From assembly GCF_000023025.1 (NCBI RefSeq), contig NC_012997.1:170764-234763 (forward strand): 64,000 nucleotides of DNA. Reading direction: 5' to 3'. Both the position numbers and the translations under genes were made by a program. Positions within the stretch are counted from its first letter, which is position 1; each line of letters starts with the position of its first letter. The notes beneath the pieces were generated by a model. That model was given only the letters and a program-made list of their open reading frames with translations. It was not told the DNA's origin and ran no database searches. Below are positions 17,124 through 26,981 of this stretch, piece by piece. This DNA comes from Teredinibacter turnerae T7901. Lineage in GTDB: Bacteria > Pseudomonadota > Gammaproteobacteria > Pseudomonadales > Cellvibrionaceae.

Positions 17124-18367
17124 CACTGTCTGAACGTATCACCGGCTGGTTTCACCACGAGGCTGCAGGTGGCATTTTGCTGATTATTGCTGCCATATTG
17201 GCAATGATTATGGCCAACACGCCGCTTAGCCACATCTATGATCTGCTGCTAAGTACCCCAATCACAGTCGCTATAGGGACATTCGAAATTCAAAAAGCGT
17301 TGCTGTTGTGGGTGAACGATGGGTTGATGACCGTATTCTTTCTCCTGGTGGGGCTCGAACTGAAACGCGAGTTTTTGGAAGGTGAGCTTGCCAACCCGCG
17401 CAATATTGCCTTGCCAGCGGTGGCCGCGCTCGGGGGCATGGCGATCCCCTCTGCTTTATATGCGGCGATTAACTGGCACGATCCATTAGCCATCAACGGG
17501 TGGGCAATTCCTGCCGCAACGGATATTGCGTTCGCTCTGGGTATTCTAAGCCTGTTAGGGTCGAGGGTGCCGGTTTCGCTGAAGATCTTCCTGACATCTG
17601 TCGCAATCTTCGATGATGTGGGCGCGATAATTGTAATTGCACTGTTTTATACCAACGACATTTCCTTTACTGCACTTGGGTTTGCTGCCGTGTGCCTGGT
17701 GATATTGGGCTTGATGAATTGGCGCGGCGTCACCAGCATCCGGGTTTATGGCCTGGTCGGGTTGATTATGTGGGTCGCACTGCTGAAATCGAGCGTACAC
17801 GCAACCCTGGCGGGGGTACTGCTGGCGTTCTTTATTCCTCTCAAAGCACCGGTACGAGAAAAGGCAAAAGAATTCGGCAAGGTCTATATCAAGTCGCCTC
17901 TGCGCTACCTGGAGCACGAATTGCACTCGCCAGTGGCGTTCTTCGTACTGCCTGTGTTTGCGTTTGCCAACGCCGGGGTCAGTTTACTGGGCTCCGGCTC
18001 TGAGGCGTTTCTGCACTCAGTGCCAATGGGTATCGCGGTCGGGCTGTTCTTCGGCAAGCAGCTGGGGGTGTTCTTCTTTTCCTGGGTAGCGGTCAAGGTG
18101 GGCGCGGCGAAATTGCCTCAGGGGATGGGCTACAGCCAGCTCTATGGGGTGTCTTTGCTATGTGGTATCGGCTTTACCATGAGCCTGTTTATCGGGTCTC
18201 TGGCGTTCCCCATGCCGGATTCGATGCTGGTATTCGATGAGCGCACCGGTATTCTAGTGGGGTCGTTTGTATCGGCAATTGCAGGGTATTGGGTGTTGCG
18301 TAAAAGTTTGCCTCAGCAGGCGGTAGCAACTGTGCCGACCCCGGAGGTAAGCAATGCGCAGCACTGA
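17120..18367 (+). CDS. nhaA: Na+/H+ antiporter NhaA
   Basis: 415 aa, slightly longer than E. coli NhaA (388). Inner-membrane antiporter exporting Na+ in exchange for protons. Conserved segments: AAGGILLI (helix 1), GLMTVFFLLVGLELKRE, PAATDIAFALGIL, and the ion-binding pair in SVAIFDDVGAIIVIA (the two adjacent Asp correspond to D163/D164). The C-terminal half has FALANAGV-like FAFANAGVSL and GIGFTMSLFIGSLAF. Twelve helices are expected. It overlaps comB by 4 bp and ends at a strong terminator. Role: Na+ and pH homeostasis, consistent with a marine lifestyle. Confidence 0.95.
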   Translation: MTLSERITGWFHHEAAGGILLIIAAILAMIMANTPLSHIYDLLLSTPITVAIGTFEIQKALLLWVNDGLMTVFFLLVGLELKREFLEGELANPRNIALPAVAALGGMAIPSALYAAINWHDPLAINGWAIPAATDIAFALGILSLLGSRVPVSLKIFLTSVAIFDDVGAIIVIALFYTNDISFTALGFAAVCLVILGLMNWRGVTSIRVYGLVGLIMWVALLKSSVHATLAGVLLAFFIPLKAPVREKAKEFGKVYIKSPLRYLEHELHSPVAFFVLPVFAFANAGVSLLGSGSEAFLHSVPMGIAVGLFFGKQLGVFFFSWVAVKVGAAKLPQGMGYSQLYGVSLLCGIGFTMSLFIGSLAFPMPDSMLVFDERTGILVGSFVSAIAGYWVLRKSLPQQAVATVPTPEVSNAQH

Positions 18368-18385
18368 CTAACTGCGCCTTGAAGA

Positions 18386-18416
18386 GAAAAAACGCCCGCG
18401 ATTGCGGGCGTTTTTC
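18386..18416. terminator. Bidirectional Rho-independent terminator
   Basis: ACGCCCGC at 18392-18399 and GCGGGCGT at 18404-18411 form an 8-bp GC-rich stem with loop GATT. It has an A-run upstream and a T-run downstream, so it can end both the comB-nhaA transcript and the leftward ridA transcript. Confidence 0.9.
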
Positions 18417-18417
18417 G

Positions 18418-18801
18418 TTAGATCACAGCAATACCGTCTGCTTCTACCTGGGCGCCTTTTGGCAGCTCCTTTACCCCAATTGCTGCGCGAGCTGGGTAGG
18501 GTTGCTGGAAGAACTGGCTCATCACCTCGTTGACTACCGGGAAGTTACTTAAGTCTGTGAGATAGATATTGAGCTTGACGATGCTCTGCAACGAGCCGTC
18601 CGCCGCTTCGCACACCGCACTCAAATTCTTGAATACCTGCTCCGCTTGCGCGCGAAAATCACCGTCAACCATTTCCATGGTTTCTGGAATCAGAGGAATC
18701 TGACCGGACAAGTAGACGGTATTGCTTACTTTGACGGCCTGGGAATAGGTGCCAATGGCTTTAGGTGCCTTGTCGGAATGGATTATGGCTTTGTTAGGCA
18801 T
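18418..18801 (-). CDS. ridA: RidA family enamine/imine deaminase
   Basis: 127 aa, the usual length. Hydrolyses reactive enamine/imine intermediates (such as 2-aminoacrylate) formed by PLP enzymes. Family features: [21 protein letters not shown] at the N-terminus, [15 protein letters not shown], and the C-terminal signature [19 protein letters not shown], with the substrate-binding Arg in PARAAI. It starts 12 bp after spoT and is the last gene of the gmk-rpoZ-spoT cluster; this position after spoT is common in gammaproteobacteria. Confidence 0.93.
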   Translation of the reverse strand: MPNKAIIHSDKAPKAIGTYSQAVKVSNTVYLSGQIPLIPETMEMVDGDFRAQAEQVFKNLSAVCEAADGSLQSIVKLNIYLTDLSNFPVVNEVMSQFFQQPYPARAAIGVKELPKGAQVEADGIAVI

Positions 18802-18813
18802 GGGTTGTTTTCC

Positions 18814-20928
18814 TTATGTTTTAGCACGCGAAACACTGGCGACCGAACGCATATTGCGGATCGATCGCATGACGTTTGCCAGGTGGACGCGATTGGTAAC
18901 TGCCACTGTCAGAGTGATGACGCTATGTTCGGCATCCCGCTCATCCACTTGAATACCTTCGATACTGGTCTTGGTATTGGCGATTCGTGTCGCCAGCGAT
19001 GCGATAATGCCGCGTTCAGATTTCACTTCTACGCGAATTTCTGAGCGGAACTCGCCTTCCACCTTGGGCGACCAGTTGATCTCCGACAAGCTGCCTCTTT
19101 TGTTGCGCAAGTCGTTAATGTTCTTACAGGTTTCGCGGTGGACAACTACGCCCTTACCGGTGCTGAGATGCGCCAGTACAGGGTCGCCGGGAATGGGGCG
19201 GCAACAGCGCGCGAAACTGATCAGCAGGCCGTCCGGCGATTCAATGGAAATCGGCGCATGGCTGTTGCGGTTGGTATCGTTCTCGGAACCTGGCGACAGA
19301 ATATTGGTGATCGCCATTGCGGTAATCTGTCCGAGACCAATGTCCTCAAACAGCTTTTCCATGGATTCCCGGGAGGTGGTTTCCAGGACGTTTTGTATCT
19401 GCGCGTCGGAGAGTTTGTCCAGTTGCAGCTCCTGATTGCTCAGGGCACGCTGTAACATACGCTTACCAAGTTCCACTGACTCCGTATGGCGCTGATTTTT
19501 CAGATAGTGCCGAATCGCCGCTCGCGCCTTTGCGGTGATAACAAAGTTGAGCCAATTGGGATTCGGCTGCGAGCCGCTGGAGGTGATGATCTTGATTTTC
19601 TGCCCGCTTTCAAGCGCCTGTGACAGTGGCGCAGGGCGATCGTTGACACGACAGGCGACGCAGCTGTTACCCACCTGGGTGTGCACCGCATAGGCAAAAT
19701 CCACCGCAGTAGCGCCTGCTGGCAACTCGATAATCTCGCCCTTGGGGGTAAATACATAGACTTCGTCGCGGAACAGGTCGATCTTCACATTTTCGACGAA
19801 TTCCACTGAGCTGTTGGTGTGCTGCTGAATTTCCAGCAAGCGCTTGATCCAGCGATTGGCGCGGTCGTAACTGCCGTTTTTACTTTCTTCATCGCCGTTG
19901 GATTTATATAGCCAGTGGGCGGCAATACCGCGGCTGGCCAGTTCGTCCATTTCTTTTGTGCGAATCTGCACCTCAATAGGTACACCCTGAGTGCCAACCA
20001 CCACGGTGTGTAGCGATTGGTAGCCATTTTCTTTGGGGATGGCGATATAGTCTTTGAATTCGTTGGGCTTGGGTTTGTATAGGTTGTGAATCGCACCCAA
20101 CGCCCGGTAGCAGGTGTCAATGTTTTCCACAATAATGCGGAATGCATAAACATCCATTATCTCTTCAAACGATTTATGTTTGCCGCGCATCTTGTTGTAG
20201 ATGCTGTACAGGTGTTTCTCGCGCCCGATCACCAGGCCTTCGATAGTTTCTCGCTGCAGGCGCATCTCGATCGAAGACTGAATTTTCTCAACAATGGCTT
20301 TGCGGTTGCCGCGCACCTGCTGCAGCGAGGCGTGCAGCCGTGTCGCACGCAGCGGATGCATGGCGGCGAAACCGCGATCTTCAAACTCAATACGCCAGTC
20401 GTTCATGCCGAGCCGGTGGGCAATAGGCGCGTAAATTTCGAGGGTTTCTTTGGCGATACGACGTTTTTTTTCCGGCGGTAATGCGCCAAGAGTACGCATA
20501 TTGTGCAGGCGGTCGGAGAGCTTGACGACGATAACGCGCAAGTCGCGGGCCATGGCCATGGCCATTTTCTGGAAGTTTTTGGCCTGCTTTTCGGCCTGAG
20601 ATTCGTAGTCGATCTTGGCAAGTTTACTCACCCCGTCGACGATTTCCGCCACCTGATCACCAAACTGATGGCTAATGGCGGACTTGCCGATACCGGTGTC
20701 TTCTATCACGTCATGCAGCATGGCGGCCATCAGGCTTTGATGGTCCATATGGATAGACGCAAGAATGTTTGCAACAGCCAGGGGGTGGGTAATATAGGGT
20801 TCGCCGCTGCGTCGAAACTGCCCAGTGTGGGCTTGTTCCGCATAGTAGTAGGCGCGTTTGACGCAGTTAACCTGCGCGGGCTCTAGATAGGAGGATAGCC
20901 TGTGGCTGAGTGAATCAATGGTGAGCAA
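18814..20928 (-). CDS. spoT: Bifunctional (p)ppGpp synthetase/hydrolase SpoT
   Basis: 704 aa, as in E. coli SpoT (702). Controls the stringent-response alarmone. Domains: HD hydrolase with H48, H72-D73 (LHDVIEDT) and E77-D78; synthetase around VYAFRIIVENIDTCYRALGAIH and EFKDYIAIPKENGYQSLHT; TGS near DEVYVFTPKGEIIELPAGATAVDFAYAVH; C-terminal ACT domain. All HD metal ligands are intact, so hydrolase activity is expected. Start is TTG at 20928 with GGGGGAT upstream; E. coli spoT also uses TTG. It follows rpoZ by 18 bp. Confidence 0.97.
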   Translation of the reverse strand: MLTIDSLSHRLSSYLEPAQVNCVKRAYYYAEQAHTGQFRRSGEPYITHPLAVANILASIHMDHQSLMAAMLHDVIEDTGIGKSAISHQFGDQVAEIVDGVSKLAKIDYESQAEKQAKNFQKMAMAMARDLRVIVVKLSDRLHNMRTLGALPPEKKRRIAKETLEIYAPIAHRLGMNDWRIEFEDRGFAAMHPLRATRLHASLQQVRGNRKAIVEKIQSSIEMRLQRETIEGLVIGREKHLYSIYNKMRGKHKSFEEIMDVYAFRIIVENIDTCYRALGAIHNLYKPKPNEFKDYIAIPKENGYQSLHTVVVGTQGVPIEVQIRTKEMDELASRGIAAHWLYKSNGDEESKNGSYDRANRWIKRLLEIQQHTNSSVEFVENVKIDLFRDEVYVFTPKGEIIELPAGATAVDFAYAVHTQVGNSCVACRVNDRPAPLSQALESGQKIKIITSSGSQPNPNWLNFVITAKARAAIRHYLKNQRHTESVELGKRMLQRALSNQELQLDKLSDAQIQNVLETTSRESMEKLFEDIGLGQITAMAITNILSPGSENDTNRNSHAPISIESPDGLLISFARCCRPIPGDPVLAHLSTGKGVVVHRETCKNINDLRNKRGSLSEINWSPKVEGEFRSEIRVEVKSERGIIASLATRIANTKTSIEGIQVDERDAEHSVITLTVAVTNRVHLANVMRSIRNMRSVASVSRAKT

Positions 20929-20946
20929 GGCGATCCCCCATACAAA

Positions 20947-21228
20947 TTAGGCCTCAGGTGAGTTGTGCATACCCAGGTCGAGGCTGTGGTCGGCGTCGCC
21001 CATGATCAGGGTATCTTGTGGCTCGTCTTTCTCGTCGAGAATGCTCGCGTCGATAAAACCTTCTTCAATTTCACGCAGGGCGATTACGGTTGGCTTGTCG
21101 TTTTCTTCCGGAACCATCGGGGTTTTACCCTGCACCGCCAGCTGACGTGCGCGTTTGGTGCCGACAATAACCAATTCAAAACGGTTATCCACGTGATCGA
21201 GACAATCTTCTACGGTAATGCGTGCCAT
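20947..21228 (-). CDS. rpoZ: RNA polymerase omega subunit
   Basis: 93 aa. The omega N-terminus is well conserved: [30 protein letters not shown], then VALREI-like [10 protein letters not shown]. Omega assists beta-prime folding and is part of the ppGpp site on RNA polymerase. It sits between gmk and spoT, the standard gammaproteobacterial order. An acidic C-terminal tail follows the core. Confidence 0.97.
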
Positions 21229-21321
21229 TTAACTATTCCAATTGTGATTTCCGACTTGCCGGTGAGGGAACAACGATACCGGCACAAAGAAAAGGCCGGG
21301 AAGTGTACGCAAAACAGGCAA

Positions 21322-22874
<1,553 letters not shown>

Positions 22875-23003
22875 AAAAGTGGGTCCTGGCAAATTGTTGT
22901 AATTATGAAAAAAGGCACCTGATACTGCGGCCGGGGGTCGAATGTTACCACAGGCTGACATTTCTCCCTCATAATGGCACGCCCATTTGCCAGGAGAAGT
23001 TTT

Positions 23004-23723
23004 ATGTTAAGGCCCAGTGGTCGCGCCGCGAATCAATTGCGGGATATTTCTATTACTCGTCACTACACCCGTCACGCGGAAGGTTCCGTACTTGTCTGTT
23101 TTGGTGACACCAAAGTAATTTGCACCGCAACGGTAGAAGAAGGTGTTCCCCGCTTTCTGAAAGGAGAAGGGCAGGGCTGGGTTACCGCAGAATATGGAAT
23201 GTTGCCGCGCTCTACCGGTTCTCGCATGGGGCGGGAAGCGGCCCGCGGTAAACAAGGGGGCCGCACGGTGGAAATCCAGCGCCTTATCGGTCGCTCCCTG
23301 CGCGCCGCTGTGGATTTGACTCTGCTGGGCGAGCACAGCATTACAATTGATTGCGATGTTATACAAGCGGATGGCGGCACACGCACAGCATCGATTACCG
23401 GCGCCTGCGTTGCCCTGGTGGATGCCCTGCGTTTTATGCAGCGCTCGAAAATGATCCAGACTGATCCGCTGCGCCATCTTGTCGCATCTGTTTCGGTAGG
23501 TATGTATCAAGGCGAAGCCGTACTGGATCTCGATTATCCAGAGGATTCAAACGCCGATACGGACATGAACATGGTAATGACTGAGCAGGGTGGCCTGATT
23601 GAAATTCAGGGGACGGCAGAACAAGCACCATTTTCTGAGGATGAATTCATTCAAATGTTTACCTTGGCAAAAGAAGGCATAAGCGAATTGTGTGAATTTC
23701 AACGTCAATCGTTAACAGATTAA
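23004..23723 (+). CDS. rph: Ribonuclease PH
   Basis: 239 aa from ATG 23004, with CAGGAGAAG at 22991-22999. The longer frame (from 22974) adds ten residues absent from the family. Phosphorolytic 3'-5' exoribonuclease that trims tRNA 3' ends. Features: [14 protein letters not shown]-terminus, [52 protein letters not shown], and [16 protein letters not shown] with the catalytic Asp residues. Divergent from yicC, a common arrangement. The C-terminus is full length, unlike the truncated rph of E. coli K-12. Confidence 0.96.
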
Positions 23724-24169
23724 AAATTGTTACAAAGTAGTACAAAGGTAGCATGGAGGCATGGGTATCTATGGCGTTAAACTTGCTGTCATAAAAGTAA
23801 TAAGTGAAGACTACAAGGAGTGCGTTCTGCTGGAATGCACTTGACGCTTCGTGCGGGGCCAATTGTCGAGTGGTGTTAATGCACCAAAGTTGATTTGGCG
23901 CACGTTGCTGCGTGCCGTTTTTTGTAATTTTCCGGGCTGTGTAAGAAGTGCTTTATAGCAGCGATTTTTACCGCCGATTCTGATAAAAAAGGCCGTTGGG
24001 TTTGTCAGCCCGGATGGGAGTCGTATTCGACTGTTAAGGATTAACCGTCAGCAACTAGTCATGAGTCTCAAGCTAACCTTTTTAATACTTTGTCGTTTAC
24101 TTCTTTTTTAAAAATAAAACGACTATTAGTAAGACTAGCAGACTCAACAGGAAAGTGAGTGAATAATCG
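23724..24169. other. 446-bp region between rph and a secreted protein gene
   Basis: Besides the weak terminator at 23900-23923 I see no gene. The stretch from about 24060 to 24169 is AT-rich and probably carries the promoter and leader of the next gene. Confidence 0.4.
23900..23923 (+). terminator. Weak terminator candidate downstream of rph
   Basis: GCACG (23900-23904) pairs with CGTGC (23911-23915) around TTGCTG, followed by CGTTTTTTG. The stem is only 5 bp, and it lies about 180 nt after the rph stop. Confidence 0.4.
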
Positions 24170-24619
24170 ATGAACAAAAAATTACTATCTGCAGGAGCGC
24201 TGTGGGCTCTCGTGATGGGGGGGCAGGCAGTAGCAGATACGGTAGAGCTCTCTGTACCAGCTAACTCGTCTGATGGCAGCTTTGTTCTGCGCATTGAAAA
24301 TGAGCAGTTCGCATCTGACATGGGCCGCAAGGGGTTGAGTTTAGAGATTCTGCGTAACAAAGACGGCGGTGAATTTAAGCGCTTGCTGTTGGGGCCAGCC
24401 TGTTCGGCGCTTTCTGAGCTGGTGCTTGAAAACGGTGTTTACGGTTACAAGGCACGTTGGCTATCACCCGATGGCAAACAGGTCGATAAATCTGCCAGTG
24501 AGTTCAGCTCACCGGTATTTATTAAAGTGTCCTCTGCAGTAAAACGCATAATTCCGCCCCGCAAAGATCGCATTGTCAGTATTAACGCGATTGCCGGGCC
24601 GGGTGCGCGTACCCCCTAA
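24170..24619 (+). CDS. Small secreted protein, Fn3-like beta fold possible
   Basis: 149 aa with a Sec signal peptide (KKLLSAGALWALVMGGQAVA, cleavage near residue 22). The mature part reads like one beta-sandwich: FVLRIENEQ, LSLEILRNKDGGEFKRLLLGP, SALSELVLENGVYGYKARWLSPDGKQ, SPVFIKV. The 'DGG.F..L' and 'L.NGVYGYKARW' pattern is reminiscent of fibronectin type III domains, but this is only a resemblance. No catalytic motif. Convergent with mutM. Confidence 0.6.
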   Translation: MNKKLLSAGALWALVMGGQAVADTVELSVPANSSDGSFVLRIENEQFASDMGRKGLSLEILRNKDGGEFKRLLLGPACSALSELVLENGVYGYKARWLSPDGKQVDKSASEFSSPVFIKVSSAVKRIIPPRKDRIVSINAIAGPGARTP

Positions 24620-24669
24620 TACTCGCTTGTTACTATGGCTGCATGCCTGCGGTGTGCAGCTGTACCGAT

Positions 24670-25488
24670 CTAGTTCTGGCAATGAGTGCAGTACACGGTC
24701 GTTCTCTGGCTTAACGGCTTTTCTGTCAGCGGTTTGGCGCAGACCGGGCAGGGCTCGCCACCGCGTCCGTACACGTTGAGTTGCTGGGCAAAATATCCGG
24801 GCTTGCCGTCACCGCCGACGAAGTCACGCAAGGTTGTACCCCCTTGCGTAATTGAGCGCGCGAGCACAGCTTTGATGATGTCCGCAAGTCGATGGCATGC
24901 CGGTCTCGTTAGTTTTCCCGCCGCGCGCAACGGATGAATCTTCGCCAAAAACAGCGATTCATTGGCGTAGATATTACCTACGCCCACCACAACCCGGCTG
25001 TCCATAATCCAGCTTTTTACCGCAGTTGAACGTTTGCGCGAACGTTCGTAAAGGTACTCACCGTTAAAATCGTCAGTTAAGGGTTCTGGTCCCAGGTGGC
25101 AGATCAGCGCGTGCTGCGCGGGATCGTCTGCGGTGGCCAAAAATGCGCCGAAGCGCCGCGGGTCATGGTAACGAAGCACTCTACCGTGGGCGAAACGCAG
25201 ATCAATGTGGTCATGCTTGCCCGGTGGCTCCGTGGGTTCAACAATGCGCAAGCTGCCGGACATGCCGAGGTGCCAGATCAGTGTGCGGCCGTCGTCGACG
25301 GCGAGCAGTAAGTATTTTCCGCGGCGATCTGCGCGAACCAGTGTGCGGCCGGGGAGGTTGCGACTAAGCGCCTTATCAATCGGCCAGCGAAGCTGCGTAT
25401 GCCGAAGGGTCACCGCGGTAATGGGATGATGGAGTATGTGTGGCGCTATACCGCGGCGGGTCGTTTCAACTTCCGGAAGTTCGGGCAT
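24670..25488 (-). CDS. mutM: Formamidopyrimidine-DNA glycosylase
   Basis: 272 aa (E. coli 269). Removes 8-oxoguanine and formamidopyrimidines and nicks the abasic site. PELPEVETTRRGI supplies the catalytic Pro (after Met removal) and Glu. The H2TH region is VGVGNIYANESLFLAKIHP, and the C-terminal zinc finger has CPVC and CTHC. All hallmark residues are present. It neighbours the rpmBG genes, as in many proteobacteria. Confidence 0.96.
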   Translation of the reverse strand: MPELPEVETTRRGIAPHILHHPITAVTLRHTQLRWPIDKALSRNLPGRTLVRADRRGKYLLLAVDDGRTLIWHLGMSGSLRIVEPTEPPGKHDHIDLRFAHGRVLRYHDPRRFGAFLATADDPAQHALICHLGPEPLTDDFNGEYLYERSRKRSTAVKSWIMDSRVVVGVGNIYANESLFLAKIHPLRAAGKLTRPACHRLADIIKAVLARSITQGGTTLRDFVGGDGKPGYFAQQLNVYGRGGEPCPVCAKPLTEKPLSQRTTVYCTHCQN

Positions 25489-25637
25489 GGATTTAGGTTC
25501 TGTTAACAGTTGGTCGGGTTGTGGTTACGGGGCAGTGTCGCGTAAAGATTGCAATTGTAGTGTCAAATGAACACCATGTGAGGGCGCTCCACGCAATTGC
25601 GAGTCTGCTTACCTCTCGGAGCGCAGCGGAGGACTAT

Positions 25638-26303
25638 ATGAAAAAAATAATCAGCGGGTTGTTGGCCGCCCTGTTAATAAGTGGCTGTAGTTCGTCGCCA
25701 ACGGTGACATCCATACCGGTTTCGGAGGGCGACATAGAAGGGTTTTATGAGGTGCTGAACTTGCGTCAGTTCGACTCCGTATTTATCCGATCCAGCGACG
25801 CGTTACAGGGCTACTCGGCCGCGGTGTTCGCGGATCTGGATCTCGCGAATCTGGAGATCGATCGCTCACGACTGCGGGCGAATTCGGAGAAATGGCGCTT
25901 TGATCGACGTGACAGGCAACGTATGGAAGAGCAATTTGCCGAGCAATTGGCGCTGCTCTTTGCAGGCAAAAGCGTGCATCTGACGCAGGCTGCAAGCCCT
26001 GGTACCGGGGTGCTGACTATCGAGTTTGCACTCACGCGCTATAAACCCAATGCCCCCAAAGATGCACTGCAAGACCGGCCGGTTGGCCGCACCTATATCA
26101 CGGAGGGCGCAGGCCGTCTTTATATGCAGGCGCGAGTGCGCGATAGCGTGAGTGGCGAGTTACTGGCGCTGTTTGAAGACGATCGCGAGTTGGGCCAGGA
26201 ATGGGAAGAGGATAATCGCGTCAATAATGCACGTCGATTCGAGCAGGGGCTTGGCCTGTGGCTGCGGCGTTTGGATGCCGCGATAGCCGATCTACAGACA
26301 TAA
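25638..26303 (+). CDS. DUF3313-like lipoprotein
   Basis: 221 aa from ATG 25638, with GCGGAGGAC upstream; the longer frame adds 39 residues before the signal. Lipobox LISGC (Cys at about 17) after a KKIISGLLAALL signal. The body (FYEVLNLRQFDSVFIRSS, DRQRMEEQFAEQLALLF, VLTIEFALTRYKPN, RVRDSVSGELLALFEDDRE) resembles the DUF3313 periplasmic lipoproteins; function unknown. Ends at a bidirectional terminator shared with rpmG. Confidence 0.7.
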   Translation: MKKIISGLLAALLISGCSSSPTVTSIPVSEGDIEGFYEVLNLRQFDSVFIRSSDALQGYSAAVFADLDLANLEIDRSRLRANSEKWRFDRRDRQRMEEQFAEQLALLFAGKSVHLTQAASPGTGVLTIEFALTRYKPNAPKDALQDRPVGRTYITEGAGRLYMQARVRDSVSGELLALFEDDRELGQEWEEDNRVNNARRFEQGLGLWLRRLDAAIADLQT

Positions 26304-26329
26304 AAAAACCCGGCATTGGCCGGGCTTTT
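26302..26329. terminator. Bidirectional Rho-independent terminator
   Basis: CCCGGC (26309-26314) pairs with GCCGGG (26319-26324) around ATTG. CTTTT follows rightwards, and leftwards the opposite strand gives a run of seven T. It serves the lipoprotein gene and, more strongly, the leftward rpmB-rpmG operon. Confidence 0.85.
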
Positions 26330-26345
26330 CGCAACACAGGCAAAA

Positions 26346-26501
26346 TTACTTGATTTTGCCTTCTTTGTAGACCACGTGCTTGCGCACAACCGGGTCGTAC
26401 TTTTTAATTTCCATTTTGCCAGGCATGGTGCGCTTGTTTTTGTCAGTGGTGTAGAAGTGACCAGTGCCAGCAGTTGAGTTCAATCGAATCTTGTCACGCA
26501 T
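26346..26501 (-). CDS. rpmG: 50S ribosomal protein L33
   Basis: 51 aa, read leftwards from ATG 26499-26501 to the stop at 26346-26348. The start ([19 protein letters not shown]) and end ([18 protein letters not shown]) are characteristic of L33. This version lacks the CxxC zinc pairs, so it is the zinc-independent form. It follows rpmB by 25 bp in the standard rpmB-rpmG operon. Confidence 0.97.
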   Translation of the reverse strand: MRDKIRLNSTAGTGHFYTTDKNKRTMPGKMEIKKYDPVVRKHVVYKEGKIK

Positions 26502-26526
26502 GAGTAAGTCTCCTTAAATCCAGGGC

Positions 26527-26763
26527 TTAAATTTTTTCGCCGCGGGCGCGGATATCAGACAGAACAGTTTCAATGCCGTTCTTGTCGATAATCCGCATGC
26601 CTTTGCTGGATACGCGCAGTTTTACAAAACGCTTTTCAGATTCAACCCAAAAGCGGTGTGTGTGCAAATTCGGCAAAAAACGACGCTTGGTGTGGTTTTT
26701 TGCGTGGGATACGTTGTGGCCTGTTACCGGGCGTTTTCCAGTAACCTGACAAACCTTAGCCAT
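26527..26763 (-). CDS. rpmB: 50S ribosomal protein L28
   Basis: 78 aa, the standard length. [21 protein letters not shown] and [14 protein letters not shown] are characteristic of L28. No CxxC zinc motif. First gene of the rpmB-rpmG operon; the AT-rich stretch upstream (26764-26940) must carry the promoter. Confidence 0.98.
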   Translation of the reverse strand: MAKVCQVTGKRPVTGHNVSHAKNHTKRRFLPNLHTHRFWVESEKRFVKLRVSSKGMRIIDKNGIETVLSDIRARGEKI

Positions 26764-26981
26764 TGTCTTGCCTCTCTTTCGTAGGTTTAGGACTACGGCT
26801 CGATGCCAGCAGTCAGAAATAGGGTTTAAACTCAGCCAGATCGTCTAATATTTGCGCAATTAGCAAGGGTGGCCGAAAAGAGGCGCGTTTTATACCAAAA
26901 ACCATTTTCAATAGCAACGTTTTACTGTTAGAAAATTTCAAAATGGGTGGTTGGTGGGCGCCTCCAATGCCCTCTGGGAGA

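Noticed and set aside
22974-23003. Upstream start for rph
   Set aside because: The CAGGAGAAG site lies inside this stretch, directly before ATG 23004.
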